Shown here: positions 8,427 through 17,690 of the stretch, piece by piece | How positions within the stretch are numbered: position 1 is the stretch's first letter | Layout of the letters: every line of letters starts with the position of its first letter | From: Streptomyces sp. NBC_00287 | GTDB taxonomy: Bacteria; Actinomycetota; Actinomycetes; Streptomycetales; Streptomycetaceae | Assembly: GCF_036173105.1 (NCBI RefSeq) | Contig: NZ_CP108053.1 | Location: 2,790,001-2,854,000, forward strand | Direction of reading: 5' to 3' | DNA: 64,000 nt | Notes under the pieces: model-generated | The model's input: the letters and a program-made list of their open reading frames with translations, nothing else | What the model was told of the DNA's origin: nothing | The model's database searches: none | Position numbers and translations under genes: made by a program

Positions 8427-8618
8427 ATGGCGCGAGGCGGAAACATGCTCGGAGTCGGCGGCACCCGCAGAAACCTGGGCCGGGACGCACTGCGCGGCGG
8501 CGCCCGTGGCGGCCGGACGGGCGGTGCCATGGACCCCCAGGCCCAGAAGCGGGAACTGCTGCGGAAGCTTCAGGAGAAGCGGGGTGAAGGGGGCGAAGGA
8601 GGCAAAGGCGATAACTAA
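8427..8618 (+). CDS. small DUF6243-like protein
   Basis: The 63-residue protein begins MARGGNMLGVGGTRRNLGR, which I recognise as the start of a small conserved Streptomyces family (DUF6243, from memory). It is rich in Gly and Arg and ends in a charged helix. The ribosome site GAAAGGAG is 7 nt before the ATG, strong evidence that the gene is real. The TAA stop overlaps the TAG stop of the convergent Rsm22-like gene by 4 nt. Function is unknown; it is probably controlled by the adjacent TetR protein. Confidence 0.7.
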   Translation: MARGGNMLGVGGTRRNLGRDALRGGARGGRTGGAMDPQAQKRELLRKLQEKRGEGGEGGKGDN

Positions 8619-9604
8619 TGGTCGGCCGGGGGCCAGGCGTCGCCCCAGTCCGCGTCGCGGGCCGCCTTGTACAGGTCGCCGTGGCGCTTGGTGACCGTGG
8701 TCCGGGTGAGGGCCGGGTCCGTCTCGCACAGGTCGAGGAGGACCTGGCCCTTGCGGATCTGCGGCTTGCGGACGATCCGGGAGGGGGCCGGGGTGACGGG
8801 GAAGCGGGCCGCGGCGACGTAGGCGAACTTCTCGTCCTCGTAGGGGAGGGAGCCGCCCTTGACCTGGCGGTGGAGCGAGGAGCGGCTGACCCTTGCCGAG
8901 AAGTGGCACCAGTCGGCGCCCGGGGTGATGGGGCAGGCGGCGCTGTGGGGGCAGGGGGCGGCGACGTGGAAACCGGCCGCGATCAGACGGTCGCGGGCCT
9001 CGATGACGCGGGCGTAGCCGTCGGGGGTGCCGGGTTCGACGATGACGACGGCTTGGGCGGCGGAGGCGGCGGTGTCGACGAGGGTGGTGCGGTCTTTCTC
9101 CGCGAGTTCGTTGAGGACGTAGGAGATGGTGACGAGATCGGTGCTCTCGAGGGAGAGCGCTGCTCCGATACGAGAGCGCTGCCAGCGGACGTCGTGCAGG
9201 GCCGGGTTGGCGGCGGCGATCTCTCGGCCGAGGGCGAGGGCGGGCTCGGCCCAGTCGAGGACGGTGACGCTCCGCTCGCCGGGCCAGGTGGCGCTGACGG
9301 CCCAGGTGGCGGCGCCGGTCCCGCCGCCGACGTCGGTGTGACTCGCCGGTACCCACTCGGGGGCGGCCTCCGCGAACTCCTCCAGCGCCGAGTGGACTGC
9401 CTCGAAGGTGGCGGGCATGCGGTAGGCGGCGTATGCGGCCACGTCCGCTCGGTCGCGGAGGATGGGGGCGTGGGTGGGGGTGGCCCCGCGGTAGTTGGCG
9501 ATCAGCCGCTCTACGGCGGCGGCGGCCTGCCGGGGCGGGAGTCCGTCGAGGAGGCCGGCGAGACTGCGCCGCAGGGTGTCGGCCGGGGATACGGGGTCGT
9601 TCAC
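8615..9604 (-). CDS. Rsm22-like small ribosomal subunit methyltransferase family protein
   Basis: The 329-residue protein has a methyltransferase-like SAM fold with glycine motif DVGGGTGAATW (about residues 90-100). It also has a C-terminal cysteine cluster, CPHSAACPI then DWCHF, matching the metal or Fe-S binding cysteines of Rsm22/METTL17 proteins. These act in small ribosomal subunit assembly; the rRNA methylation activity is unproven for many members. The start is GTG at 9604. It is convergent with the preceding small gene. Confidence 0.8.
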   Translation of the reverse strand: MNDPVSPADTLRRSLAGLLDGLPPRQAAAAVERLIANYRGATPTHAPILRDRADVAAYAAYRMPATFEAVHSALEEFAEAAPEWVPASHTDVGGGTGAATWAVSATWPGERSVTVLDWAEPALALGREIAAANPALHDVRWQRSRIGAALSLESTDLVTISYVLNELAEKDRTTLVDTAASAAQAVVIVEPGTPDGYARVIEARDRLIAAGFHVAAPCPHSAACPITPGADWCHFSARVSRSSLHRQVKGGSLPYEDEKFAYVAAARFPVTPAPSRIVRKPQIRKGQVLLDLCETDPALTRTTVTKRHGDLYKAARDADWGDAWPPADH

Positions 9605-9639
9605 CCGCCAATCCTAATCTCGCCCCCGCCGCCCCTACC

Positions 9640-9765
9640 CGTCCCATCCTCCAGGGGCTGGCGCCCCTTCGACCCCGCCAAGGGGGCTCTGCCCCCTGGA
9701 CCCCCGCTCCTCAAACGCCGGAGGGGCTGGATTTGGCCCGTCGGCGTTTGAAGACGAGGCCCCTT
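9640..9765. repeat. intergenic repeats and hairpins of the TCAAACGCCGG / GTTTGAAGACGAG type
   Basis: The gap between the Rsm22-like and serine hydrolase genes contains GGGGCTGGCGCCCC (9654-9667), GGGGGCTCTGCCCCC (9680-9694) and TCAAACGCCGGAGGGGCTGG (9713-9732) paired with CGTCGGCGTTTGAAGACGAG (9740-9759). These are familiar dispersed intergenic sequences of Streptomyces that fold into hairpins and often lie between transcription units. Terminator activity is possible. Confidence 0.6.
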
Positions 9766-9781
9766 CAGCGCCGACCCCCCG

Positions 9782-10957
9782 TCACCGCTCCCGTACCGCC
9801 CGAGCCACCCGCGACCCCGCCGCTGCCCGAGGCCGGCTGTCCGCCCCCCGCCTCCGCGGATGCACCGTGTTCGCCAGCAGCACCAGAAACGTGTCCGTCG
9901 CCCGGTCCAGCACCAGCATCGTCCCCGTGAACCCGGTGTGCCCCGCCGCCCCCCGCCCCGCCAACTCCCCCATGAACCACTCCTGGTCCAGAGCGAAGCC
10001 AAGACCCGGCGGCGTCAGCAGCAGCTCCACGAAATCCGGGCCCAGGATGCGCGCCGGACCGTACGAGCCCCCCGCCAACAACGCCCGGCAGAACACCGCC
10101 AGGTCCCGCGCCGTAGAGAACAGCCCCGCATGCCCCGCCACCCCACCGAGCGCCCACGCGTTCTCGTCATGCACCACCCCCCGCAACATCCCCCGCTCCG
10201 CCTTCGCCCACGGCCGCCGCTGATCCTCCGTCGCCGCCGCACCGGGGTAGGGGCCGAACCGCGTCGCCGTCATGCCGAGCGGGCGCGTGATGCCGTCGTG
10301 GATCAGGACGTCGAGGCCACGCCCGGTGATCCGCTCCAGCACGTGTTGCAGCAGCAGCGGGTTCAGATCCGAGTAGCAGTACGTCCCCGGCACCCCCACC
10401 GGCACCTCCGCCCGCAACCGCGCCAACCTCGCCACGTCGTCCGCGCAGTCGTACAGCGGAAGCTCGGGCCGCAGCCCGGAGGTGTGCGTCAGCAGCTGCC
10501 GTACCGTCACCCCGTACCGCGCCGCCCCACGGAAGTCCGGCAGATACGCCCCCACCTCCGCGTCGATGCCCAACGTCCCCCGCTCGATCTGCTGCACCGC
10601 GGCCACGGCAGTGAACAGCTTCGTGAGCGAGGCGAGATCGAAGGCCGTCGAGACGGTCATCGGGACGCGCGCCGCCGGCGGGAGCTCCACTCCCCTGTCC
10701 GTCTCCGGGTTGTACGAGGCATAACGGACCGCCCAGCCCGCCGCCTCCTCCACGGCCACACAGGGGCCACGTCCGGCGATCACCACCGCGCCCGCCGCCC
10801 AGGGCCGCTCGCCCGTGGTGAGGTCCTGGACCTCGCCGACCAGACGAGCGAGCTCCTCGGGGTCGAGGCCCGCCCGCTCCGGTGTGTCGCCGCGCAGTCT
10901 CGGTGCGCTCAGCTCCCCGCTCCCTCCACGCTCGCACGCCTGTTCCAGGGACGGCAC
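9782..10957 (-). CDS. serine hydrolase, beta-lactamase class C / esterase EstB family
   Basis: The 391-residue protein has the SxxK nucleophile motif as SLTK (about residue 113), a YSD motif (CYSDLN, replacing the usual YxN), and a C-terminal HTGFTGT segment in place of KTG. It therefore resembles penicillin-binding-protein-like esterases or peptidases more than true beta-lactamases. No signal peptide is visible, so it is probably cytoplasmic. The GTG start at 10957 overlaps the 3' end of the upstream MFS gene by 49 nt, implying cotranscription. The exact start is uncertain because no strong ribosome site is visible. Confidence 0.82.
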   Translation of the reverse strand: MPSLEQACERGGSGELSAPRLRGDTPERAGLDPEELARLVGEVQDLTTGERPWAAGAVVIAGRGPCVAVEEAAGWAVRYASYNPETDRGVELPPAARVPMTVSTAFDLASLTKLFTAVAAVQQIERGTLGIDAEVGAYLPDFRGAARYGVTVRQLLTHTSGLRPELPLYDCADDVARLARLRAEVPVGVPGTYCYSDLNPLLLQHVLERITGRGLDVLIHDGITRPLGMTATRFGPYPGAAATEDQRRPWAKAERGMLRGVVHDENAWALGGVAGHAGLFSTARDLAVFCRALLAGGSYGPARILGPDFVELLLTPPGLGFALDQEWFMGELAGRGAAGHTGFTGTMLVLDRATDTFLVLLANTVHPRRRGADSRPRAAAGSRVARAVRER

Positions 10958-12213
10958 ATTCCCATGAAGCAGGCCAACGCCACCAGTGAGGCGGCCAGTT
11001 GGACGACGGCCATCGGGACGGCGGTGTCCTCCCCGGCGACACCCACCAGCGGGGAGACCACCGCGCCGATCAAGAACGACGACGTACCGAGCAGCGCGGA
11101 CGCCGAACCCGCCGACTGCTTGGTCCGCAGCAGCGCGAGGGTCTGGGTGTTGGGCAGCGTCACACCCATGGCCGACATCAGCACGAACAGCGCCGCGGCC
11201 ATCGGCGCCAGGCCCACCTCCCCGAACACCCCCGTCGACATCAACAGCAGCGCGCTCGCCGCCAGCACCACCACACCGAGCCCGACCGCCAGCACCGCGT
11301 CCAGGCTCACCCGGCCCACCAGCACCTTGCCGTTGATCTGGCCGACCACGACCAACCCGATCGAGTTCAGGCCGAAGAGCAGGCTGAAGGTCTGCGGGGA
11401 GGCACCGTAGATCTCCTGGATCACGAACGGCGACGCCGAGATGTACGCGAACAGCGCCGCGAAGGAGAAACCGCCCGTCAGCACGTAGCCCGCGAAGCCC
11501 CGGTCCGCCAGCAGTCCCCGCATCGAGCGGAGGGCCTCGCCCACGCCTCCCTCATGACGGTCGGCCGGCGCCAGCGTCTCCGGGAGCCGCGCCCACACGA
11601 GCCCCGCGAGCAGCGCCCCGACCACCGTCAGTACGACGAACACGCCCCGCCAGTCCGTCACCCGCAGGATCTGCCCGCCGATCAGCGGCGCGATGATCGG
11701 CGCGACCCCGGAGATCAGCATGAGCGTGGAGAAGAAGCGGGCCATCGCCACGCCGTCGTAGAGGTCGCGTACGACCGCCCGCGCGATCACGATCCCGGCG
11801 GCGCCCGCGAGACCCTGCGCCAGCCGGAAGGCGACCAGGAGCTCGACCGTGGGGGCGAGGGCACACAGGGCGGTGGCGAGGACATAGACCGCGAGGCCGA
11901 TGAGCAGCGGGCGCCGGCGGCCCCACCTGTCGCTCATCGGGCCGACCACCAGCTGTCCGAGCGCCATGCCGGCCAGGCAGGCGGTGAGGGTGAGCTGGAC
12001 GGTGGCGGCGGGGGCGTGCAGGGCCTCGGTGACCTGCGGGAGGGCGGGGAGGTACATGTCCATCGCCAGCGGGGGCGTGGCGGTCAGGCCGCCGAGGACG
12101 AAGGTGACCAGCAGTCCGGTGCGCCGCATGGCGCGGGCGGCCGGTTCCGTCTTCGGTACGGCCGCCTGCGCTTCGTTCGGTATGGATGCCCTGGACGCCC
12201 CGCTCTCGGGCAT
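10909..12213 (-). CDS. Bcr/CflA-family multidrug efflux MFS transporter
   Basis: The 434-residue protein has 12 predicted transmembrane segments. Its sequence is typical of the Bcr/CflA drug:H+ antiporters: an N-terminal DMYLPALPQV motif, the loop 2-3 motif SDRWGRRRPLL, and RLAQGLAGAAGIVIARAVVRD in helix 4. I chose the ATG at 12213, preceded by GGAGAGGGAGGG, over a longer upstream extension. It probably exports hydrophobic drugs such as bicyclomycin or chloramphenicol analogues. It is transcribed ahead of the serine hydrolase and divergently from the Gfo/Idh gene. Confidence 0.9.
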   Translation of the reverse strand: MPESGASRASIPNEAQAAVPKTEPAARAMRRTGLLVTFVLGGLTATPPLAMDMYLPALPQVTEALHAPAATVQLTLTACLAGMALGQLVVGPMSDRWGRRRPLLIGLAVYVLATALCALAPTVELLVAFRLAQGLAGAAGIVIARAVVRDLYDGVAMARFFSTLMLISGVAPIIAPLIGGQILRVTDWRGVFVVLTVVGALLAGLVWARLPETLAPADRHEGGVGEALRSMRGLLADRGFAGYVLTGGFSFAALFAYISASPFVIQEIYGASPQTFSLLFGLNSIGLVVVGQINGKVLVGRVSLDAVLAVGLGVVVLAASALLLMSTGVFGEVGLAPMAAALFVLMSAMGVTLPNTQTLALLRTKQSAGSASALLGTSSFLIGAVVSPLVGVAGEDTAVPMAVVQLAASLVALACFMGMCRPWNRRASVEGAGS

Positions 12214-12301
12214 GTGCCCTCCCTCTCCTCGCGATCCGGCCCCTATGCTCTCAGCTCGAACACAGTGCCGAGGGTCACAAACGCGAGGGTGGGGTTCGGG
12301 G

Positions 12302-13315
12302 ATGACGGAGCAGGGCGTGCGCTGGGGGATCCTGGCGACCGGGGGGATCGCGGCCACGTTCACGGCCGATCTGGTGGACATGCCGGACGCCGAGGTCGTG
12401 GCGGTGGCCTCGCGCTCGCAGGAGTCGGCGGACGCGTTCGCGGAGCGCTTCGGGATCGAGCGGGCGTACGGCGACTGGGCGGCGCTCGCGGCGGACGAGG
12501 ACATCGATGTCGTCTACGTCGCCACCCCGCACTCGGCGCACCGGGCGGCCGCAGGTCTGTGTCTGGAGGCCGGGCGGAACGTGCTGTGCGAGAAGGCGTT
12601 CACGCTGAACGCGCGCGAGGCGGAGGAGCTGGTCGCGCTGGCGAATGGCCGCGGGAGCTTCCTGATGGAAGCGATGTGGATGTACTGCAACCCGCTGATC
12701 CGCAGGCTCAAGACGCTCATCGACGACGGTGCGATCGGTGAAGTGCGGCATGTGCAGGCCGACTTCGGGCTCGCCGGGCCGTTCCCGCCCTCGCACCGGC
12801 TGCGCGACCCGGCGCAGGGCGGGGGCGCGCTGCTCGATCTCGGCGTGTATCCGGTGTCGTTCGCTCAGCTGCTGCTCGGGGAGCCCTCGGACATCGTCGC
12901 GAGAGCAGTGCTCTCCGACGAGAGCGTCGATCTCCAGACTGGAGCACTGCTTTCCTGGGAGAGCGGCGCTCTCGCTTCGGTGCACTGCTCCATCATCGGC
13001 GGTACGGCGACCTCGGCATCGGTCACCGGCTCGCGCGGCCGGATCGACATCCCGTACGGCTTCTTCTTTCCGGACCACTTCGTGCTGCACCGGGACGGCC
13101 GCGACCCCGAGAAGGTCACCGCCGACCCGGCCGACGGACCCCGGGCCAGCCTGCGCCACGAGGCCGCCGAGGTGATGCGCGCCCTGCGGGCCGGCGAGAC
13201 CGAGTCCCCGCTCGTCCCGCTGGACGGCACCCTCGCCGTGATGCGGACGCTCGACACGATCCGGGACCGCGTCGGCGTCCGCTACCCGAGCGAGGCGGAG
13301 CTCACGCGGGCCTGA
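12302..13315 (+). CDS. Gfo/Idh/MocA-family NAD(P)-dependent oxidoreductase
   Basis: The 337-residue protein starts with a Rossmann fold (WGILATGGIAATFTADL) and has the family CEKAFTLN motif, a variant of the usual EKP that carries the catalytic Lys. The C-terminal beta-sheet domain is followed by a short tail. Members oxidise or reduce sugars, inositols or dihydrodiols; the substrate cannot be read from the sequence. It converges on phoD with a 14-nt overlap at the 3' end. Confidence 0.88.
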   Translation: MTEQGVRWGILATGGIAATFTADLVDMPDAEVVAVASRSQESADAFAERFGIERAYGDWAALAADEDIDVVYVATPHSAHRAAAGLCLEAGRNVLCEKAFTLNAREAEELVALANGRGSFLMEAMWMYCNPLIRRLKTLIDDGAIGEVRHVQADFGLAGPFPPSHRLRDPAQGGGALLDLGVYPVSFAQLLLGEPSDIVARAVLSDESVDLQTGALLSWESGALASVHCSIIGGTATSASVTGSRGRIDIPYGFFFPDHFVLHRDGRDPEKVTADPADGPRASLRHEAAEVMRALRAGETESPLVPLDGTLAVMRTLDTIRDRVGVRYPSEAELTRA

Positions 13316-14942
13316 GCCCCGGCTCCCCCGCATCCGTCACGAAGGACGCGGCCGTCGTGACCGGCGCTCCGTGCGTGGTCACGTACGGCACCGTCTTGAA
13401 GTCCGCCCGCGCCTGCTCCTCGCCCAGCGCGACGGTCGCATAGCCGCGCCGGCCGTTGTAGAACTTCAGATGCGGGTTGGCGGTCATGTACGTGTCCCAG
13501 TTCGCGGGCTTGTCGGCGCCGTCCCGGCCGCTGGCGATCGAGGTCGCCACGATCTCGGTGCCGCGCACCCGCGAGTTGGGGTCGTCGAAGTCGTCCTTGA
13601 TGTCGAAGGCGTACCCGACGTGCACATCGCCGGTGAGCACCATCAGGTTCTCCACCCCGGCGGCCTCGGCGCCGTCCAGGATCCGGCGGCGGGAGGCACG
13701 GTAGCCGTCCCAGGCGTCCATCGAGACCCGGGACGGCTCGGTCAGGTCGAACTTGCGCTGCGAGAAGACGACCTGCTGCGGGACGACGTTCCACAGCGCC
13801 CGCGACTGCCGCCACCCGTCCAGCAGCCACCGCTCCTGTGTCTCACCGGTCATCGTGCGCGCCGGGTCGTCGACCTCGGGCCCGGGGACCTTGGCGCCGT
13901 CGCCCTGGGCCTGGTTGCTGCGGTACTGCCGGGTGTCGAGCACATCGAACTGTGCGAGCCTGCCCCAGGTCAGGCGCCGGTACAGCTGCATGTCGGGGCC
14001 CTCGGGGAGCTGGGGGCGGCGCAGCGGCTGGTGCTCCCAGTAGGCGCGGTAGGCGGAGGCCCGGCGCAGCAGGAACTCCTCCGGCGGGACGCTGTTCTCG
14101 GGGGTGTCGTCGGCGTAGTTGTTCTCGGTCTCGTGGTCGTCCCAGGTGACGACGAAGGGGTGCGCGGCGTGTGCGGCGCGCAGATCGGGGTCGGACTTGT
14201 AGAGGGCGTACCGCAGGCGGTAGTCCTCCAGCGTGATCGTCTCGCGGTTGAAGAGCGCGGGCAGGACGCGGTCGGTGTAATTGCGGGCGCCTCCTGCGGA
14301 GTTGACCGCGTACTCGTAGAGGTAGTCGCCGAGGTGGAAGACGACATCGACGTCGTCGGCGGCGAGATGGCCGTACGGGGTGAAGTAGCCGTCGTGGTAC
14401 GCCTGGCAGGAGACGGCGGCGAGCTTGAGCCCGGAGGTGTGGGCGCCGAGGGCGGGGGCGGTGCGGGTGCGGCCGGTCTCGGAGATCCAACTGCCCACGC
14501 GGAAGCGGTAGTAGAAGACACGGTCCGTGTCCAGGTGGCCGACCTCGACATGGACCGTGTGGTGGAACTCGGGGTGCGCGGTGGCGGTGCCGCGTCTGAC
14601 GGTGCGGCGGAAGTTCTCGTCGCGGGCCAGTTCCCAGTGCACGGTGACGCGCTCGGCGGGCAGTCCGCCGTCGGGCTGGTAGGGGGCGGGCGCGAGGCGG
14701 GTCCACAGCAGTACGGAGCCGGGCAGCGGGTCACCGGAGGCGACGCCGAGCGTGAACGGGTCGTCGGTGATCTGCGCGGCGTCGAGCTCGGCGGCGCCGG
14801 CGACACCGGCCGTCGGCAGGTTCACCGCGAAGGCGAGCGCGGCGGCCGCGCCGGTGACCGTGAGAAAGCGGCGCCGGCCCAAGTGCCGGGCCGCCGCGCG
14901 AAGTTCGGGGGCGTGCTGTGAGTGACGGGCGTCGAGTGTCAT
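13302..14942 (-). CDS. phoD: PhoD-type alkaline phosphatase/phosphodiesterase, Tat-exported
   Basis: The 546-residue protein has a Tat signal (GRRRFLTVTGAAAALAFA). It also has metallophosphoesterase motifs of PhoD: HLGDYLYEY (about residue 205), a WDDHETENNY block, and LTGDVHVGYAF near the C-terminus. These ligands hold the Fe/Ca metal centre that hydrolyses phosphomono- and diesters outside the cell. The ATG at 14942 has a GGGGAGGA ribosome site. Streptomyces phoD genes are commonly PhoP-controlled; no clear PHO box was found here, only a 13-bp direct repeat upstream (15022-15056). Confidence 0.9.
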   Translation of the reverse strand: MTLDARHSQHAPELRAAARHLGRRRFLTVTGAAAALAFAVNLPTAGVAGAAELDAAQITDDPFTLGVASGDPLPGSVLLWTRLAPAPYQPDGGLPAERVTVHWELARDENFRRTVRRGTATAHPEFHHTVHVEVGHLDTDRVFYYRFRVGSWISETGRTRTAPALGAHTSGLKLAAVSCQAYHDGYFTPYGHLAADDVDVVFHLGDYLYEYAVNSAGGARNYTDRVLPALFNRETITLEDYRLRYALYKSDPDLRAAHAAHPFVVTWDDHETENNYADDTPENSVPPEEFLLRRASAYRAYWEHQPLRRPQLPEGPDMQLYRRLTWGRLAQFDVLDTRQYRSNQAQGDGAKVPGPEVDDPARTMTGETQERWLLDGWRQSRALWNVVPQQVVFSQRKFDLTEPSRVSMDAWDGYRASRRRILDGAEAAGVENLMVLTGDVHVGYAFDIKDDFDDPNSRVRGTEIVATSIASGRDGADKPANWDTYMTANPHLKFYNGRRGYATVALGEEQARADFKTVPYVTTHGAPVTTAASFVTDAGEPGLRPA

Positions 14943-15021
14943 CCGGTCCTCCCCTGACGAAATGCATGCACGAGGCATTGGAGTGGCCGGGGACGACTCG
15001 CGATTGGCACGTACACAACAC

Positions 15022-15056
15022 CCGGATGGCGGACAGATGAGTTCCGGATGGCGGAC
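15022..15056. promoter_or_regulatory. 13-bp direct repeat with 22-bp period in a divergent promoter region
   Basis: CCGGATGGCGGAC occurs at 15022-15034 and again at 15044-15056, exactly two helical turns apart, between phoD (minus) and the SDR gene (plus). Such spacing suits a dimeric regulator bound on one DNA face. It does not match the Streptomyces PHO-box unit GTTCACC. Confidence 0.45.
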
Positions 15057-15077
15057 CCTCCCGTACGCTGCGGGGCC

Positions 15078-15845
15078 ATGAATGCGAAGCAAACGGGCAA
15101 GGCGCGGACCGCGGTGGTGACCGGGGCGGGCTCCGGCATCGGGCGCGCGGTCGCCGTGGAGCTGCTGCGCGCGGGCTGGTCGGTGGCGCTGGCGGGCAGG
15201 CGGACCGAGACGCTGGAGGAGACGGCGGCACTGGCCCCCGAGGGCGCCTGTCTCGCCGTACGGACGGATGTGTCGCGGCCCGAGGACGTGGCCGCGCTGT
15301 TCGCCGCCACGGTGGACCGGTTCGGGCGGGTCGACCTGCTGTTCAACAACGCGGGGACGTTCGGGCCCGGCGGGGTGCCGGTGGAGGAGCTGCCCTACGA
15401 CGCCTGGCGGCACGTGGTGGACACCAACCTCAACGGGGCGTTCCTGTGCGCGCAGGCGGCGTTCCGGCAGATGAAGGAGCAGGATCCGCAGGGCGGCCGG
15501 ATCATCAACAACGGGTCGATCTCCGCCCATACGCCCCGTCCGCACTCCGTCGCCTACACGGCGACCAAGCACGCGCTGACGGGCCTGACCAAGTCGCTGT
15601 CGCTGGACGGACGGCCGTACGACATCGCGGTGGGGCAGATCGACATCGGGAACGCGGCCACCGACATGACGGCGCGTATGCAGACGGGCGCGCTCCAGGC
15701 CAACGGGGAGGTGGCACCGGAGCCCGTGATGGACGTGGCCGACGTGGCGCGGACCGTCCGGCACATGGCTGAGCTGCCGCTGGAGGCGAATGTGCAGTTC
15801 GCGACGGTGCTGGCGACGGCGATGCCGTTCGTGGGGCGCGGCTAG
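15078..15845 (+). CDS. short-chain dehydrogenase/reductase
   Basis: The 255-residue protein is a classical SDR. It has the cofactor motif [11 protein letters not shown] (residues about 17-27), the NNAG motif ([10 protein letters not shown]), a catalytic Ser in NNGSISAH, and the YxxxK pair in [11 protein letters not shown]. It reduces or oxidises a carbonyl or alcohol with NAD(P)H; the substrate is unknown. It diverges from phoD and carries its own promoter region with a direct repeat. Confidence 0.9.
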   Translation: MNAKQTGKARTAVVTGAGSGIGRAVAVELLRAGWSVALAGRRTETLEETAALAPEGACLAVRTDVSRPEDVAALFAATVDRFGRVDLLFNNAGTFGPGGVPVEELPYDAWRHVVDTNLNGAFLCAQAAFRQMKEQDPQGGRIINNGSISAHTPRPHSVAYTATKHALTGLTKSLSLDGRPYDIAVGQIDIGNAATDMTARMQTGALQANGEVAPEPVMDVADVARTVRHMAELPLEANVQFATVLATAMPFVGRG

Positions 15846-16199
15846 GCCGGGTCCTCCATAACTTGCACATCCGGAATTTGACCGTCCGCTCCATTGCGGC
15901 CGGTCGGCGGCTTATGCTCAACTCTCCTCCACAAGAGCTTCACAGTTGGAGGACCGAGCTTCCGCCGGCCACACCGAGGGGGGAAGCGGCAGCCGTACCA
16001 CGGCGCGGGTTGGGGGTGGACCTCGCGTGGGACCGCGGGGTGCGCACCGCGTCGTGGACGGCTGCCGTACACCTCGGAACTCTCAGCTCGCACACAGCCC
16101 TTCTCAGGTCGCACCTATCCCTTACTCACGGCCACGCAACGTTCCGTCCCTAATTTGAGGCCGCGCCCACTGCGGGCGCCAAGAACCTCTAGGAACGGG
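15846..16199. other. 354-bp intergenic region before the ABC transporter genes
   Basis: No convincing gene, RNA or long inverted repeat was found. The left part (near 15880) is relatively AT-rich, with a TTGACC hexamer that could be a promoter -35 element. AGGAACGGG directly before 16200 is the ribosome site of the permease gene. Frames through the middle have irregular codon use and were not called. Confidence 0.5.
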
Positions 16200-17666
16200 A
16201 TGTTTGGCATCTATCTCAAGCGCGAGCTGAGCCGGCGCAAGAAGGCGGCTCTGGTTGTCGCCCTGGGTCTGGCGCTCGGAATCGCCCTCGTCATCACCGT
16301 CAGCTCCGTGTCGGCGGGCATGCAGAAGGCGCAGGACAAGGTCCTCGAGTCGCTCTACGGCCTGGGCACGGACATGACGGTCACCAAGGCCAGATCGGCG
16401 CCCAGCGACAACGCCTCGGGCGGACCGAGGTTCGAGTTCGACGCGCAGGCCGACGAGGACGAGGAGCAGAGCTCGGACCGGGTGATGACCCAGGGCGGTG
16501 AGGCGCTCAGCGCCTCGCTGATCGAGAAGGTCGGTCAGCAGAGCGGCGTCGCGAACGCGGTCGGCGCCCTCACTCTGAACGTCACCAAGGTCGACGGCTC
16601 CTTCACCCAGGGCCAGGCCCAGTCGGACAGCGGTCAGTCGGACAGCGGTCAGTCGCAGGGCGGTCCCGGCGGTGGCGGCAGCACCGGCCAGCCGCAGGTC
16701 CAGGGCGGAGGCGCCTCCTTCGACGTCAACTCCTACTCCGTCGCCGGCGTCGACGTCGGCGACCAGGGCCTCGGCCCGCTGGCCGGCTCGACGATCACCT
16801 CCGGCGAGACGTTCACGACAGCGCAGAGCAACGCGAAGGTGGCGGTGCTCAGCAAGTCGTACGCCAAGGAGAACGCATACAAGGTCGGCGAGACCTTCAA
16901 GATCTCCGGCACCAAGTACACGATCATCGGCATCGCGACTCCGGAGAGCAGCGAGTCCACGACCGACGTGTATCTGCCGCTGAAGCAGGCGCAGACGCTG
17001 GGTGACGCCAAGAACAAGGTCACGACGATCTATGTCAAGGCGACCGACTCGCAGCAGATCGACGCCGTCAAGTCGGCGATCCAGAAGAACATTTCCGGTA
17101 CGACGGTGACGACGTCCGCCGATCTCGCGGACACGGTGTCCGGTTCGCTGTCGACCGCCTCGGACCTCGCCACCAGCGTCGGCAAGTGGCTGTCGATCGC
17201 GGTGCTCGCCGCCGCCTTCCTGGTGGCCGCGCTGCTGACCTCCTCGGCGGTGTCGCGCCGGGTGCGGGAGTTCGGCACGCTGAAGGCGCTCGGCTGGCCC
17301 AGTCGCCGGGTGACCCGGCAGGTGGTCGGCGAGTCGATGGTCAACGGTCTGATCGGCGGCGGCCTCGGGATCGCGCTGGGCCTCGCCGCGGCCTACACCG
17401 TCACCGCGATCAGCCCGAAGCTGACCGCGCAGCTCGGCTCGTCCGGCGGCGGTGGCGGCATGGGCGGCGGTCCCGGCGGTGGGGGTACCGGACAGCAGTC
17501 CGCGGCCCAGAACACCATGGAGATCGCCCTGTCCGCGCCGGTCTCGGTGACCACCATCGCCCTCGCGGTCGGTCTCGCGGTCGCCGGCGGTCTGATCGCC
17601 GGCGCCATGGGCGGCTGGCGCGCCTCCCGAATGCGCCCGGCGGACGCCCTGCGCAGCGTCTCCTGA
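16200..17666 (+). CDS. MacB/FtsX-like ABC transporter permease
   Basis: The 488-residue protein has an N-terminal transmembrane helix (residues about 18-40), a large extracytoplasmic MacB-PCD-like domain, and three C-terminal helices of the FtsX core ending in the family tail GGWRASRMRPADALRS. The periplasmic domain carries a Gln/Ser/Gly-rich linker with an 18-nt tandem duplication near 16620, encoding SDSGQ repeats. A second Gly-rich loop lies between the last helices. Such proteins couple ATP hydrolysis in the cytoplasm to work outside the membrane rather than importing solutes. It pairs with the ATPase 24 nt downstream. Confidence 0.9.
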   Translation: MFGIYLKRELSRRKKAALVVALGLALGIALVITVSSVSAGMQKAQDKVLESLYGLGTDMTVTKARSAPSDNASGGPRFEFDAQADEDEEQSSDRVMTQGGEALSASLIEKVGQQSGVANAVGALTLNVTKVDGSFTQGQAQSDSGQSDSGQSQGGPGGGGSTGQPQVQGGGASFDVNSYSVAGVDVGDQGLGPLAGSTITSGETFTTAQSNAKVAVLSKSYAKENAYKVGETFKISGTKYTIIGIATPESSESTTDVYLPLKQAQTLGDAKNKVTTIYVKATDSQQIDAVKSAIQKNISGTTVTTSADLADTVSGSLSTASDLATSVGKWLSIAVLAAAFLVAALLTSSAVSRRVREFGTLKALGWPSRRVTRQVVGESMVNGLIGGGLGIALGLAAAYTVTAISPKLTAQLGSSGGGGGMGGGPGGGGTGQQSAAQNTMEIALSAPVSVTTIALAVGLAVAGGLIAGAMGGWRASRMRPADALRSVS

Positions 17667-17690
17667 CCCCAAGAACCTTTAAGGAACCCC

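Noticed and set aside
15863..16153. A 96-codon plus-strand frame in the gap before the ABC permease
   Set aside because: It has irregular third-position composition, no ribosome site and no recognisable motif.
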